DNA of 56,665 nucleotides from Akkermansiaceae bacterium (GTDB lineage Bacteria > Verrucomicrobiota > Verrucomicrobiia > Verrucomicrobiales > Akkermansiaceae). The stretch covers positions 1 through 56,665 of the forward strand of contig JABDMC010000034.1 in NCBI GenBank assembly GCA_013001695.1, read 5' to 3'. Positions 8,812-16,550 of this stretch are shown here, in pieces (positions within the stretch are counted from its first letter, which is position 1; the number at the start of each line of letters is the position of its first letter). Both the position numbers and the translations under genes were made by a program. The notes beneath the pieces are model-generated. The model saw nothing but the letters and a program-made list of their open reading frames with translations. It was not told where the DNA came from and did not search any database.

Positions 8812-9864
8812 CTACTTCGAGGTCGAGACGTAGCTCGCCTGGCTGACGCCCTTGCCGACTTTCTTCTTTTTGCCGCCCAGCCAGCTCATCATGCCGCGCA
8901 ACTTTTCGCCGACCTTCTCGATGCCGTGCTTCGCCTCCTCGCGGCGGATCCTGTTGAAGTTCTTCGAGCCGGAATTGAATTCGTTGACCCATTCCCTGGC
9001 GAACTTCCCGCTTTCGATCGTCTTGAGCTGGGCTTTCATGCGCTTCTTGACCGACTCGTTGATGATCTTCGGGCCCACCGTGACGTCGCCGTACTCGGCC
9101 GTCTCGGAGATCGAGAACCGCATCCCGGCGATCCCGCTCTCGTTCATGAGGTCCACGATGAGCTTCAGCTCGTGCAGGCACTCGAAGTAGGCCATCTCGG
9201 GCGAGTATCCCGCCTCCACCAGCGTTTCGAACCCGGCCTTCACGAGCGCCGAGGCCCCTCCGCACAACACGCACTGCTCGCCGAAGAGATCCGTGACGGT
9301 CTCTTCCCGGAAATTGGTTTCGAACACCCCGGCCCGCGTTCCGCCGATGCCCTTCGCCCACGCAAGGGCGGTCTGCTTGGCCTTGCCGGTGGCATCCTGG
9401 TGCACCGCGATGAGGGTCGGCACGCCCTTCTTCTCGAGGTACTGGCTGCGCACCGTGTGGCCCGGGCCCTTCGGGGCGACCATAATGACGTCCACGTCCT
9501 TCGGCAGCTCGATCAACTTGAAGTGCACCGCGAGCCCGTGCGAAAACAGCAGCGTCTTGCCCTTGGTGAGATTGGGAAGGACGTCCTTCTCGTAGACCGA
9601 GGGGATCACGGTGTCCGGGACCGCCATGAGGATGACATCGGCATGCTTCACGGCCTCGGCGGTGTTCATCACCTTGAACCCGAGCTTCTTGGCCACCGCC
9701 CGCGACTTCGATTTCCCGTAGAGCCCGATGACCACATCGCAGCCGCTGTCCTTGAGGTTCAGGGCGTGGGCGTGTCCCTGCGAGCCGAACCCGATCACCG
9801 CCAGTTTCTTGCGCTTGATGGTGTTGAGGTTGGCGTCCTTGTCGGTGTAAATCTTGGTGGCCAT
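8812..9864 (-). CDS. ilvC: Ketol-acid reductoisomerase, class I
   Basis: Cytoplasmic enzyme of valine, leucine and isoleucine synthesis: Mg-dependent isomerisation and NAD(P)H reduction of 2-acetolactate. 350 aa, class I length. The Rossmann motif is '[17 protein letters not shown]'. Catalytic lysine is in '[10 protein letters not shown]', metal ligands in '[12 protein letters not shown]' (D..E) and 'ECLHELKLI' (E...E), and the substrate serine in 'SISETAEYG'. The cofactor loop reads '[11 protein letters not shown]': the two serines typical of NADPH-using enzymes are kept, but Tyr replaces the usual Arg. A lysine-rich tail of about 25 residues after 'MSWL' is longer than in many homologues. 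No other ilv gene is adjacent. Confidence 0.96.
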   Translation of the reverse strand: MATKIYTDKDANLNTIKRKKLAVIGFGSQGHAHALNLKDSGCDVVIGLYGKSKSRAVAKKLGFKVMNTAEAVKHADVILMAVPDTVIPSVYEKDVLPNLTKGKTLLFSHGLAVHFKLIELPKDVDVIMVAPKGPGHTVRSQYLEKKGVPTLIAVHQDATGKAKQTALAWAKGIGGTRAGVFETNFREETVTDLFGEQCVLCGGASALVKAGFETLVEAGYSPEMAYFECLHELKLIVDLMNESGIAGMRFSISETAEYGDVTVGPKIINESVKKRMKAQLKTIESGKFAREWVNEFNSGSKNFNRIRREEAKHGIEKVGEKLRGMMSWLGGKKKKVGKGVSQASYVSTSK

Positions 9865-10099
9865 GATGTCGTGTTCCCGCGGGTTTTCTGCGGGAAAGGG
9901 CGGCGAGACTGGGCTACCCGCCCAACCTCGTCAAGCCGCGAGCCCCGGCCGGGCACCGCCCACCACAGCGGCGCCGGACCGGGGAACCTGGCCGCTTCGC
10001 GCGGCACCCCGCTGGCGGGCGGTTCCCCGCCACTCCGGGGCGGCGCGGGTCCCGGGCCCTCCGGGCCGGGGCGGCACGCCGTTCGTCCACGTGCCCGCC

Positions 10100-10273
10100 C
10101 TAGCGGGAAGCCGCTTCGGCGGCGTGTTCAAGGGAGTGCCCGGCGTGCTCCACGTCGCTGCCGATGCCGGCCACCGTGTTGCAGGCGCCGAGAGCAAGCG
10201 CCCCAAGGAGCAAGGCGCCGAGAGAGATCGCCTTCACGAGGCGGAGGTCGGATTTAAGGAAGTAGGTCATCAT
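10100..10273 (-). CDS. Entericidin-like small lipoprotein
   Basis: 57 aa. 'MMTYFLKSDLRLVKAISLGALLLGALALGAC' is a lipoprotein signal with lipobox ALGAC; the mature part 'CNTVAGIGSDVEHAGHSLEHAAEAASR' matches the entericidin EcnA/EcnB pattern (NTxxGxGxD, AGxxxxxAA). Entericidins are envelope-stress lipoproteins, some described as toxin/antidote pairs; only one copy is here. The start is fixed by a sigma54-like promoter (10288-10303) whose predicted +1 lies three bases before this ATG. It is divergent from the sigma54-activator gene and shares its 346-bp intergenic region and upstream palindromes. Confidence 0.87.
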   Translation of the reverse strand: MMTYFLKSDLRLVKAISLGALLLGALALGACNTVAGIGSDVEHAGHSLEHAAEAASR

Positions 10274-10287
10274 GGCGATTCGTTTTC

Positions 10288-10303
10288 GCACGGGTCGTGC
10301 CAA
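10288..10303 (-). promoter_or_regulatory. Sigma54-type promoter of the entericidin gene
   Basis: Minus-strand TTGGCACGACCCGTGC followed by GAAAA. It matches TTGGCACG-N4-TTGC with GG-N10-GC spacing. Predicted +1 at 10276, leader three bases. Confidence 0.85.
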
Positions 10304-10479
10304 GCGGCTCCTCCCCCGGCCGTCCGCCCGGGCCGCCCCCCGCCCGGTCCCGCCCCGGCGCTCATTCTGACCCCCGGGGGGGCTCCCCGCCCGCATCGGA
10401 TCGAGGAATGACCGGCTCGGAGCGGGGGTGGGTCGGTGCTCCACGGGGCCGATGCAGCCCGAAATCAGAACGATTTTGG

Positions 10480-10522
10480 CGCAAAGCGCACGATTTTCTC
10501 GTCAACGGCGTTGCATTTTGCA
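10480..10522. promoter_or_regulatory. Paired palindromic activator sites (entericidin/regulator spacer)
   Basis: CGCA-AAG-CGCA (10480-10490) and TGCA-TTT-TGCA (10512-10522, followed by ACCC) begin 32 bp apart. They lie between the divergent entericidin and activator genes, about 65 bp upstream of the activator promoter and 180 bp from the entericidin one. A further TGCA at 10453 may be a half-site. This 346-bp spacer otherwise holds GC-rich, non-coding sequence. Confidence 0.65.
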
Positions 10523-10586
10523 ACCCATGGGTCCGTTCCGCAGCCCCAAAGTGCCCGAATCGTGCAGCCTACGCCCCCCCGGGTGC

Positions 10587-10602
10587 AAGGTACGGAATCG
10601 GC
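10587..10602 (+). promoter_or_regulatory. Possible sigma54 promoter of the activator operon
   Basis: AAGGTACGGAATCGGC followed by TATCTGAT. It has GG-N10-GC spacing and an A/T-rich sequence after the -12 GC, but GGTACG is a weaker -24 than GGCACG. Predicted +1 at 10614 gives a six-base leader, as in the other members of the set. Confidence 0.5.
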
Positions 10603-10619
10603 TATCTGATCTCACCAAC

Positions 10620-11990
10620 ATGGATGTCCTGATCATTGACGACGAGAAAAGCATTCGCGAAGCCACCCGGATCGCGATCGAGGCCGAGGGGCACTATGCC
10701 GAGGCCGTGGATGGCGGGCAGGTCGCCCTCCTCCGCATGAAGGAGGACCCCTTCGACCTCGTCATCCTCGACCTGCGCCTCGGCGACGAGGACGGCATCG
10801 AGGTGCTCGAGAAGATCAAGAAGCACCGGCCCAACACCGTGGTCGTGATGTTCACCGCCTTCGCCACCGTCGAGACCGCCGTCAAGGCGATCCAGATGGG
10901 CGCTTTCGACTACCTCGAAAAGCCGTTCACCCCGGACCAGCTGCGCAGCGTCCTCGTCCGGGCGGAAAAGCAGAGCAAGGTCGAGGCGAAGATCGACCAC
11001 CTCCAGACCGAGGTCGCCACCCTCAAGCAGGAGAACTCGAAGAATTCCCCGCCCCTGCGCTTCGACACCGAGGAGCCCGCCATGAAGGAGTCCCTCGACG
11101 TCCTCTTCCGGGCCGCGCCGACCCCCGCCACCATCCTCATCCTCGGGGAAAGCGGGACGGGCAAGAGCGTCGTGGCGCGCGCCGTGCACGAGCGCAGCCA
11201 CCTCGCCGAAAAGCCGTTCGTGACGGTCAGCTGCCCGTCGCTGTCCAAGGAACTCCTCGAAAGCGAGTTGTTCGGCCACGTGCGGGGGGCCTTCACCGGC
11301 GCCGTGAAGGACAAGTGGGGCAAGGTGCATGCCGCCGACGGGGGCACCCTCTTCCTCGACGAGATCGGGGAACTGCCCCCGGAAATCCAGCCGAAGCTCC
11401 TCCGCCTCCTGCAGGAACGCGAGTACGAGCGCGTCGGCGAGAGCACCACCCGCCAGGCCAAGGTGCGGGTCGTCGCCGCCACCAACCGCAACCTCGCCCA
11501 GCTCGTCGAGGAGGGGTCGTTCCGAGAGGATCTCTACTACCGCCTCAATGTCATCACGGTCGAGATGCCGCCGCTCCGGAACCGCCCCGCCGACCTGATG
11601 GGCTTCGCGGAGTCCTACGCCGAATTCTTCGCCGGCCAGATCGGGCGCGAGCTGAACGGCTTCGCCCCGGATGCCAAGGCACGCCTCATGTCCTACCCGT
11701 GGCCCGGCAACTTGCGCGAATTGCGCAACGTCACCGAGCGGGCCGTGATCCTGTGCCCCGGCGACGGGATCGCCGCCAAGGACCTCTCCGGTCTCGGCGA
11801 GGCGGCCGCCCCGGGCGCGCTCAACGGCGAATCGCTCATGGCCGGCGGGGACGTCACCATCGAGGAAATCGAAGAAGCGCACATCCGCCGGGTCCTCGAG
11901 CGATGCGGCACCATGAAGGAGGCCGCCGAAACGCTCGGCATCAACAAGGCCACCCTGTATCGCAAACGCCAGAAGCTCGGGCTCGAGTGA
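10620..11990 (+). CDS. NtrC/AlgB-type sigma54-dependent response regulator
   Basis: Enhancer-binding transcription activator, 456 aa. Receiver domain 1-120 with acidic pair Asp7-Asp8, phospho-acceptor Asp51, Thr79 and Lys101; AAA+ domain about 148-380 with Walker A 'GESGTGKS' (176-183), the sigma54-contact loop GAFTGA (223-228) and Walker B 'GGTLFLDEIGEL'; Fis-type HTH at the end ('MKEAAETLGINKATLYRKR'). The intact GAFTGA means it should work with sigma54. ATG at 10620 begins the receiver domain directly; upstream in-frame sequence is not protein-like. First gene of a three-gene operon with its cognate kinase. The sigma54-like promoters and paired palindromes across 10-38 kb are its likely targets (inference), including its own promoter. 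Confidence 0.93.
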   Translation: MDVLIIDDEKSIREATRIAIEAEGHYAEAVDGGQVALLRMKEDPFDLVILDLRLGDEDGIEVLEKIKKHRPNTVVVMFTAFATVETAVKAIQMGAFDYLEKPFTPDQLRSVLVRAEKQSKVEAKIDHLQTEVATLKQENSKNSPPLRFDTEEPAMKESLDVLFRAAPTPATILILGESGTGKSVVARAVHERSHLAEKPFVTVSCPSLSKELLESELFGHVRGAFTGAVKDKWGKVHAADGGTLFLDEIGELPPEIQPKLLRLLQEREYERVGESTTRQAKVRVVAATNRNLAQLVEEGSFREDLYYRLNVITVEMPPLRNRPADLMGFAESYAEFFAGQIGRELNGFAPDAKARLMSYPWPGNLRELRNVTERAVILCPGDGIAAKDLSGLGEAAAPGALNGESLMAGGDVTIEEIEEAHIRRVLERCGTMKEAAETLGINKATLYRKRQKLGLE

Positions 11991-12009
11991 TCGATGTGCC
12001 CCCTCCGTC

Positions 12010-13818
12010 ATGATCCGGAACCGGCTCCTCATCACCCTCTTGATGGTCATCGCCGTGATCATCTGCCTGGGGGTGTCCGCGCTGTGGCTGGTCCACTCCC
12101 ACACCAGCCGCTTCGACCGCCTCCTCGACGAGAAGGATGAGACCGTCCTGGCGGTCAACTCCGTCATCTTCCATTCGAGCGTGCTCAGCGACTATCTCGT
12201 GCCGGCCCTGCTCGACAGCGACAAGCTCGCCGCGCTGGAAGCCAGCCCGGTCATCAACCAGCACGCCGCCGCCCTCGGAGCGCAGGTGGAGATGCTGGAG
12301 GATCGCTTCATGGGCGACGGGGAGACCCCCGTTTTGCCGCAGCTCGGCGCCCTCGTGGAGGCCCACCTGGCGGACATCGAGGCGGCCATCAGCGGCGCGG
12401 TTCCCGTTCCGGAGCGGGCGCTGCTCGGCGACCGCATCGCCTCGCGCACCCGCGCCATCGCACGCACCGCCCGGGAACTCGTGACCACCAATGCCGCCCG
12501 GACCACGGCACAGCGCGACGTCCTCGCGAAGCAGTCGCGCCACACCCTCATTTACCTGGGGTTGCTCGTGCTCACGGCGGCCGGCGTGCTCTTCGCCATC
12601 TACCGGCAATTCCACTCGCTCGCCCTCGCCCCTCTCGCGGATCTCACCGATTCGGTCCGGGAAGTCGGCCGCCGGAACTTCGAGTTGTCCCTCCCGGTCC
12701 GCAGCGAGGATGAAATCGGGCAGCTGTCGGAAGCCTACAACGAGATGGCCGCCGAGCTTCGCCACCTCCACCGCGAAACCGACGAGCACATCGTGGCCCT
12801 CAACGCCCTCAACCGGGCCCTCCTCACGGCGTTTCCGTTCGCCATCATCGTGGTCGATCGCGAGGGGTCGTTCGTCCAGGTCAACCCGGAGGCCGAGCAG
12901 CTCCTTGCGGGCCTCGGAACGCCCGGCCGCCTGCCCGCCAAGCTCCACAAGCTCTTCGAGGAGGTGGTGGCGACCGGGGACGATTACCTGCCCGGCGCCC
13001 CCGACCAGGCGCTGCTCTTCCGTCTCGACGAGCGGGAGTTCTACTACCTGCCCCGCATCATCGCGCTGCCCCCGGTCGAGGACCTCTCCGACTGCTGGGG
13101 CATCGTCCTGAGCGACGTCTCCCGGTTCCGCTGGCTGGACGACCTGAAGATGAGCGCCCTCGCCACGGTTTCCCATGAGCTGCGCACCCCGCTGACCAGC
13201 ATCCGCATGGTCCTCCACCTCCTCCTCGAACAGAAGATCGGGCCGCTCAACGAGACCCAGAACGAGATGATCGCCTCCGGGTCGAAAGACTGCGAGCGCC
13301 TGATCGACACGCTCAACGATCTCCTCGACGTCTCCCGCCTCAACAGCGGCGCCGGCCACCTCAATATCGAGGCCGTGGCGCCCGGCGACCTCCTCGCGGA
13401 ACAGCCCGCCAGCCTGAAGGAGAAGGCGCGCGCCAAGCAGGTCGAGATCGAGGTCGACACCAACGGCTCGCTGCCCCTCGTCCTCGCGGATGGCCCCCGC
13501 ATCAGGCAGGTCCTCACGAACTTCCTCAGCAATGCCATCCGGTTCAGCCCGCCGGAATCGGTGGTGGCCGTGAAGGCCCGCAAGGCGGGTGCCGAATTCG
13601 TGCGCTTCATGGTGAGCGACCGGGGACCCGGCATCCCCCCCGAGGCCCAGGATCGGATTTTCGATCGCTTCTTCCGCGGCCCCGGCCAGAACGATGGCGG
13701 CATGGGGATCGGGCTCTCCGTCAGCCGCGAAATCCTCACCGCGCACCGCGGGCGGATCGGCTTCACCAGCGACGCCGGTATGCCCACCACCTTCTATTTC
13801 GATCTGCCGCTGGCCTGA
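12010..13818 (+). CDS. Membrane sensor histidine kinase (KinB-like)
   Basis: 602 aa, inner membrane. TM1 about 7-29, a helical periplasmic domain 30-177, TM2 about 178-198, HAMP 199-255, a PAS-like domain 265-370 ('AIIVVDREGSFVQVNPEAEQLL'), HisKA with phospho-acceptor His389 ('ATVSHELRTPLTSIRM'), and HATPase_c with N box 'LTNFLSNAIRF' and G boxes 'DRGPGIP' and 'GGMGIGLSV'. The architecture matches KinB, partner of the sigma54 activator AlgB in Pseudomonas. It starts 19 bp after the activator gene and is certainly in the same operon. The long periplasmic helical domain suggests detection of an envelope or small-molecule signal, identity unknown. Confidence 0.92.
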   Translation: MIRNRLLITLLMVIAVIICLGVSALWLVHSHTSRFDRLLDEKDETVLAVNSVIFHSSVLSDYLVPALLDSDKLAALEASPVINQHAAALGAQVEMLEDRFMGDGETPVLPQLGALVEAHLADIEAAISGAVPVPERALLGDRIASRTRAIARTARELVTTNAARTTAQRDVLAKQSRHTLIYLGLLVLTAAGVLFAIYRQFHSLALAPLADLTDSVREVGRRNFELSLPVRSEDEIGQLSEAYNEMAAELRHLHRETDEHIVALNALNRALLTAFPFAIIVVDREGSFVQVNPEAEQLLAGLGTPGRLPAKLHKLFEEVVATGDDYLPGAPDQALLFRLDEREFYYLPRIIALPPVEDLSDCWGIVLSDVSRFRWLDDLKMSALATVSHELRTPLTSIRMVLHLLLEQKIGPLNETQNEMIASGSKDCERLIDTLNDLLDVSRLNSGAGHLNIEAVAPGDLLAEQPASLKEKARAKQVEIEVDTNGSLPLVLADGPRIRQVLTNFLSNAIRFSPPESVVAVKARKAGAEFVRFMVSDRGPGIPPEAQDRIFDRFFRGPGQNDGGMGIGLSVSREILTAHRGRIGFTSDAGMPTTFYFDLPLA

Positions 13819-13839
13819 GACATCCCCGCAACCCGCGTC

Positions 13840-14478
13840 ATGACTCCACCTTCGCAATCCGAAACCGGCCGGCGATCCGGTCGCATCCTGATCGTGGACG
13901 ACGAACCGACCCTGCGTCTCGGGTTCCGCGTGGCGCTCACGACGGAAGGGCACGACGTGACCATCGCCGAGAACGGGAATTCGGCCCTGCAGGCGCTCGC
14001 CCGGGACGAATTCGACCTCCTCCTCCTCGACCTGCGCATGCCCGGGATCGACGGGCTGGATGTCCTGCGCGCCAACATCGCCGCGGGCCGCATGGTGCCG
14101 GCGGTCCTGGCCAGCGCCCACATCGACGACGCGGTGGTCCTCGCCTGCCTCCACCTGGGCGTCGTCGATTTCCTCAGCAAACCGGTCGGCCTCGCCGAGC
14201 TCCGGGAGACGGCGGACCTCGTCCTCCAGGAGGAATCTGCCGTGGGTCCCGGAGGCGGCGCGCCACCGGAACCGGTCCCCGCGGCCCGCTGGCACCTGCG
14301 CCGCCGCGATCCGGCCCGGGCCCTCGCGGCCCTCGACGGGGACCCCGCCCCCGGCCCGCGATCGTTTCTCTGGAAGCGGGTTGTGGCCCACCTCGTCGGG
14401 GCCACCCGGCCGGAAACGCTCGAAGGCGCCGGACCGCGGCCGTCCCTCCGGGAACTGCTCGCCTGGAGGGACCTCTGA
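13840..14478 (+). CDS. Receiver-domain protein with short C-terminal helical tail
   Basis: 212 aa. REC domain about 13-130: 'ILIVDDEPTLR', phospho-acceptor Asp64 in 'LLLLDLRMPGIDG', and a conserved Lys in 'FLSKPVGL'. The remaining 80 residues ('RWHLRRRDPARALAALDGD...SLRELLAWRDL') contain no DNA-binding or enzymatic domain that I recognise; they look like one or two helical repeats. Third gene of the activator-kinase operon (21-bp gap), it may act as a phosphate sink or as an adaptor for the kinase. There is no output domain, so it is not a transcription factor by itself. Confidence 0.85.
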   Translation: MTPPSQSETGRRSGRILIVDDEPTLRLGFRVALTTEGHDVTIAENGNSALQALARDEFDLLLLDLRMPGIDGLDVLRANIAAGRMVPAVLASAHIDDAVVLACLHLGVVDFLSKPVGLAELRETADLVLQEESAVGPGGGAPPEPVPAARWHLRRRDPARALAALDGDPAPGPRSFLWKRVVAHLVGATRPETLEGAGPRPSLRELLAWRDL

Positions 14479-14499
14479 AACCGCCCGGAAGCGCGCCGC

Positions 14500-15096
14500 T
14501 TACGCCACCGACGACCGCTCCCTGGATTCCTTCCAGGTGTCCTGCAGCGCCCTGCTGATCGTCGCGGCCTGCTCCTGCCCGAACCCGTCTTCTTCGCGGT
14601 TCATCTCACCGAGGACGACCTCGGGGAGGATCCGGTTGGCATCCAGGATCAGGGTGTTCCATTCCCGCAGGTGGCGCAGCAGGATGCCGGCGAGTTCACT
14701 GTCGCCATTGGCGGCGAACTCGATCGTGTAGAGCATCGCACATCCCGTCGAGGTCGAGTTCAGGAGCAGGTACTGGTCGCGGAACACCTGACAGTCGCGG
14801 TGGCTCCCGATGTGCTCGGCCGACCCGATCGCCCAGCCGGTGGCCTTGGCGACCGTCTCCTTGACCTTCGCGGAGAGGTTGCCGCCCTCGAACCGCTTCT
14901 CCCCGTAGTGTTCGAGCTCGTCCACGCAGTTGCGCAGGAGCACCCGGATGCGGGCCAGGATCGTGGAGGCTTCGCCCTGGGGAACCGACCCGTCGCTGTT
15001 GGCGGCCACAAGCTGCCCCTTCATGAAGGCCAGCAGGTCCCCGAAGTATCCCTTGATGATCTCTTCCGTGTTCGTCTTCTCGATTGTGTCGTTCAT
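14500..15096 (-). CDS. Conserved-looking helical protein of unknown function, stress-regulon member
   Basis: 198 aa, soluble, mostly helical, no signal peptide. I do not recognise the family. Visible features are 'MNDTIEKTNTEEIIKGYFGDLLAFMKGQL' at the N-terminus, Cys residues in 'RNCVDELEHYGEKRF' and 'HRDCQVFRDQY', and a long helix 'TIEFAANGDSELAGILLRHLREWNTLILDANRILPEV'. The sequence upstream of 15096 can be read in frame but contains the sigma54-like promoter at 15111-15126, whose predicted +1 (15099) lies three bases before this ATG, so the short form is favoured. It is convergent with the two-component operon (21-bp gap). The setting suggests a stress role; no activity is claimed. Confidence 0.75.
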   Translation of the reverse strand: MNDTIEKTNTEEIIKGYFGDLLAFMKGQLVAANSDGSVPQGEASTILARIRVLLRNCVDELEHYGEKRFEGGNLSAKVKETVAKATGWAIGSAEHIGSHRDCQVFRDQYLLLNSTSTGCAMLYTIEFAANGDSELAGILLRHLREWNTLILDANRILPEVVLGEMNREEDGFGQEQAATISRALQDTWKESRERSSVA

Positions 15097-15110
15097 ACCC
15101 TGCTTGCATC

Positions 15111-15126
15111 GCGGACGGCGTGCCAT
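15111..15126 (-). promoter_or_regulatory. Sigma54-type promoter of the 198-aa protein gene
   Basis: Minus-strand ATGGCACGCCGTCCGC followed by GATGC. It has a perfect TGGCACG -24, GG-N10-GC spacing and CGCGAT at -12. Predicted +1 at 15099, three bases before ATG. Confidence 0.8.
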
Positions 15127-15194
15127 GATCCCGTTCCCGCCATCATCCGGGAAAATCAGGGGTCCGTGGGGGTCCGCAGCCCGCCCCGGGACCG

Positions 15195-15244
15195 TGCGGA
15201 TTGCAGGGTACACCCCCTCCCGCGCGCCGGACGTGCAGGATGCA
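15195..15244. promoter_or_regulatory. Palindromic activator sites upstream of the 198-aa protein gene
   Basis: TGCG-GAT-TGCA (15195-15205), overlapping TGCA-GGG-TACA (15202-15212), and TGCA-GGA-TGCA (15234-15244). The second and third begin 32 bp apart. They lie 70-120 bp upstream of the promoter at 15111-15126 and just behind the stop of the Cys-rich gene. Confidence 0.6.
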
Positions 15245-15264
15245 TGAGACCGGGCGGGCCGATG

Positions 15265-15801
15265 TCAGGCGGATTCCCGGGCGAGGTCCCTCAACCGCCG
15301 GGCTGTCCGGAGGCACTGGTCGCGGCAAATGCGGAGAATGCGCATTCCCGGATCGGATCCGCACCGCTGCGCGCATCTCGTGCTCGCCGCCACGCATCGT
15401 TCGAGGATGTGGGGAAGACTCGCGATCCGGTCGTCCCGGAGGCGCGCCAGCGAGCGGCCGGAGGCGTCGCAGATGTCCGCACAGGCATGGCAGCAGAGAA
15501 TGATTTCCCTCATGCGCTCCGCCTCGCGGTGCTGCATGCCTTCCGCGGCGGTGCGCTCGCACACCGCACTGCACGTTTCGATCTCATCGAGCGCCGCCAC
15601 CACCCTGTCGCAGGGGGAGAATGGCACCCGCCCCCCGGATCCGCCGCGAAGTGCGAAGCGCCCGTTTCGAATCGATCGGGCCTCGCGGTGGCGCGGCCCG
15701 AAGGCGGCGCGCGGTTCTGTTTCGTCGAGTCCCGGCAGGCGCGGCTGGCGGGGACGGGGGACATCGTGATCGGCTGCCTTCCTGAATTTTTCCGGCTCCA
15801 T
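15265..15801 (-). CDS. Cysteine-rich four-helix-bundle protein (DUF326/Csp-like)
   Basis: 178 aa. The C-terminal 115 residues carry 11 cysteines in helical spacing ('TCSAVC', 'ILCCHACADIC', 'CVAASTRCAQRC', 'RICRDQC'), the pattern of DUF326 and copper-storage (Csp) proteins that line a four-helix bundle with thiols and hold Cu(I). No export signal is visible, so it would be cytosolic like Csp3. The first 60 residues are basic, proline- and arginine-rich and unlike the family, so the true start could be later, although no other ATG precedes the domain. The promoter at 15816-15831 predicts +1 three bases before ATG 15801. Copper storage is inference from the family. Confidence 0.78.
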   Translation of the reverse strand: MEPEKFRKAADHDVPRPRQPRLPGLDETEPRAAFGPRHREARSIRNGRFALRGGSGGRVPFSPCDRVVAALDEIETCSAVCERTAAEGMQHREAERMREIILCCHACADICDASGRSLARLRDDRIASLPHILERCVAASTRCAQRCGSDPGMRILRICRDQCLRTARRLRDLARESA

Positions 15802-15815
15802 GGCGGAACGCCAGC

Positions 15816-15831
15816 GCACGCGAGATGCCAA
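15816..15831 (-). promoter_or_regulatory. Sigma54-type promoter of the DUF326 gene
   Basis: Minus-strand TTGGCATCTCGCGTGC. It has TTGGCA at -24, TGC at -12 and GG-N10-GC spacing. Predicted +1 at 15804. Confidence 0.75.
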
Positions 15832-15885
15832 CCGCGATTTGCCGGTAACCCCGCGGGCGCGGCGCCCGGCCCCCCGGGCAGGGGT

Positions 15886-15927
15886 TGCAAGATGCCCCCA
15901 TTTCTCCGCCGCGCAGTGCAATGTGTC
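15886..15927. promoter_or_regulatory. Paired palindromic activator sites (DUF326/DUF883 divergent spacer)
   Basis: TGCA-AGA-TGCC (15886-15896) and TGCA-ATG-TGTC (15917-15927) begin 31 bp apart, each followed by a CCC run. The pair sits between two divergent sigma54-like promoters, about 55 bp from the DUF326 one and 80 bp from the DUF883 one, so it could serve both. Confidence 0.7.
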
Positions 15928-16005
15928 CCCCTCGGGACGAGGCCCCCGCCCCCTCATCCGCCGGCCAGGATCGGGGCGCCCCGATCCGTCGCGGGCCCGG
16001 ACCGA

Positions 16006-16021
16006 TTGGCACTCATCCTGC
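16006..16021 (+). promoter_or_regulatory. Sigma54-type promoter of DUF883-lipid kinase operon
   Basis: TTGGCACTCATCCTGC followed by GATTCC, one of the best matches in the set. Predicted +1 at 16033, five bases before the DUF883 ATG. Confidence 0.85.
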
Positions 16022-16037
16022 GATTCCGTGTGGCATC

Positions 16038-16490
16038 ATGGAAACCACCGAACAACTCGAAACCATCCACCGCCAGACCACCCCCCCGCGAGGCTTCGCC
16101 CCGCCGGCGTCCGACCAGGAACTGGAGGCCGGACTCGTCGAGGCCGGTCTCGAGGCCGCCGAGGACGAGAAGCGCGGCATCCTCGAAGCCCAGCCGGACC
16201 CTTCCGCCGCGCCCCCCAACCCGGGCCGGGACACCGGGACCACCGACCGGGGATTCCAGGAGCGCCTGGCCGCCACCGCCAGGGAGGCCACGGAGAAGGG
16301 ACGCCGGGCCGCGCGCCGCGCCAGGCAGGCCGCCAGGGAGAAGAAGGAAACGACCGCGGCCTACTTCCGCGACCGGAACGCCCGGCAGGTGGCGGATGAC
16401 CTGCGCGCCGCCTCGAAGGAGCACCCGCTCCTCGTTTTCGGGGGCCTCGCGGTCGCCGGTCTCGCCCTCGTCCACCTCTTGCGGAAGTGA
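16038..16490 (+). CDS. DUF883-type membrane-anchored stress protein
   Basis: 150 aa. N-terminal 60 residues are acidic and proline-rich; the middle is a strongly amphipathic helix rich in Ala, Arg, Lys and Glu ('ATAREATEKGRRAARRARQAAREKK'); the C-terminus has the DUF883 pattern 'DLRAASKEHPLLVFGGLAVAGLALVHLLRK' with one membrane segment. Family members (ElaB/YqjD) tether ribosomes or other partners to the inner membrane in stationary phase or stress. ATG 16038 is preferred over upstream in-frame starts because the sigma54-like promoter (16006-16021) lies between them and predicts +1 five bases before this ATG. First gene of an operon with the lipid kinase 60 bp downstream. Confidence 0.8.
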   Translation: METTEQLETIHRQTTPPRGFAPPASDQELEAGLVEAGLEAAEDEKRGILEAQPDPSAAPPNPGRDTGTTDRGFQERLAATAREATEKGRRAARRARQAAREKKETTAAYFRDRNARQVADDLRAASKEHPLLVFGGLAVAGLALVHLLRK

Positions 16491-16550
16491 TGGGGCGCCC
16501 GCCCATCCCCGCAGGCCGATCCCGACTTCGCACCCTGAACAGCCATCACC

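Noticed and set aside
9865-10099. Small genes in the GC-rich gap between ilvC and entericidin
   Set aside because: Open frames are present but are Gly/Pro/Arg-rich with no start signal or recognisable domain.
10480-10522. Identifying the palindromes as classical enterobacterial NtrC sites
   Set aside because: Classical sites read TGCACC-N5-GGTGCA; here the half-sites are in the opposite order with a three-base spacer, so a different protein is expected.
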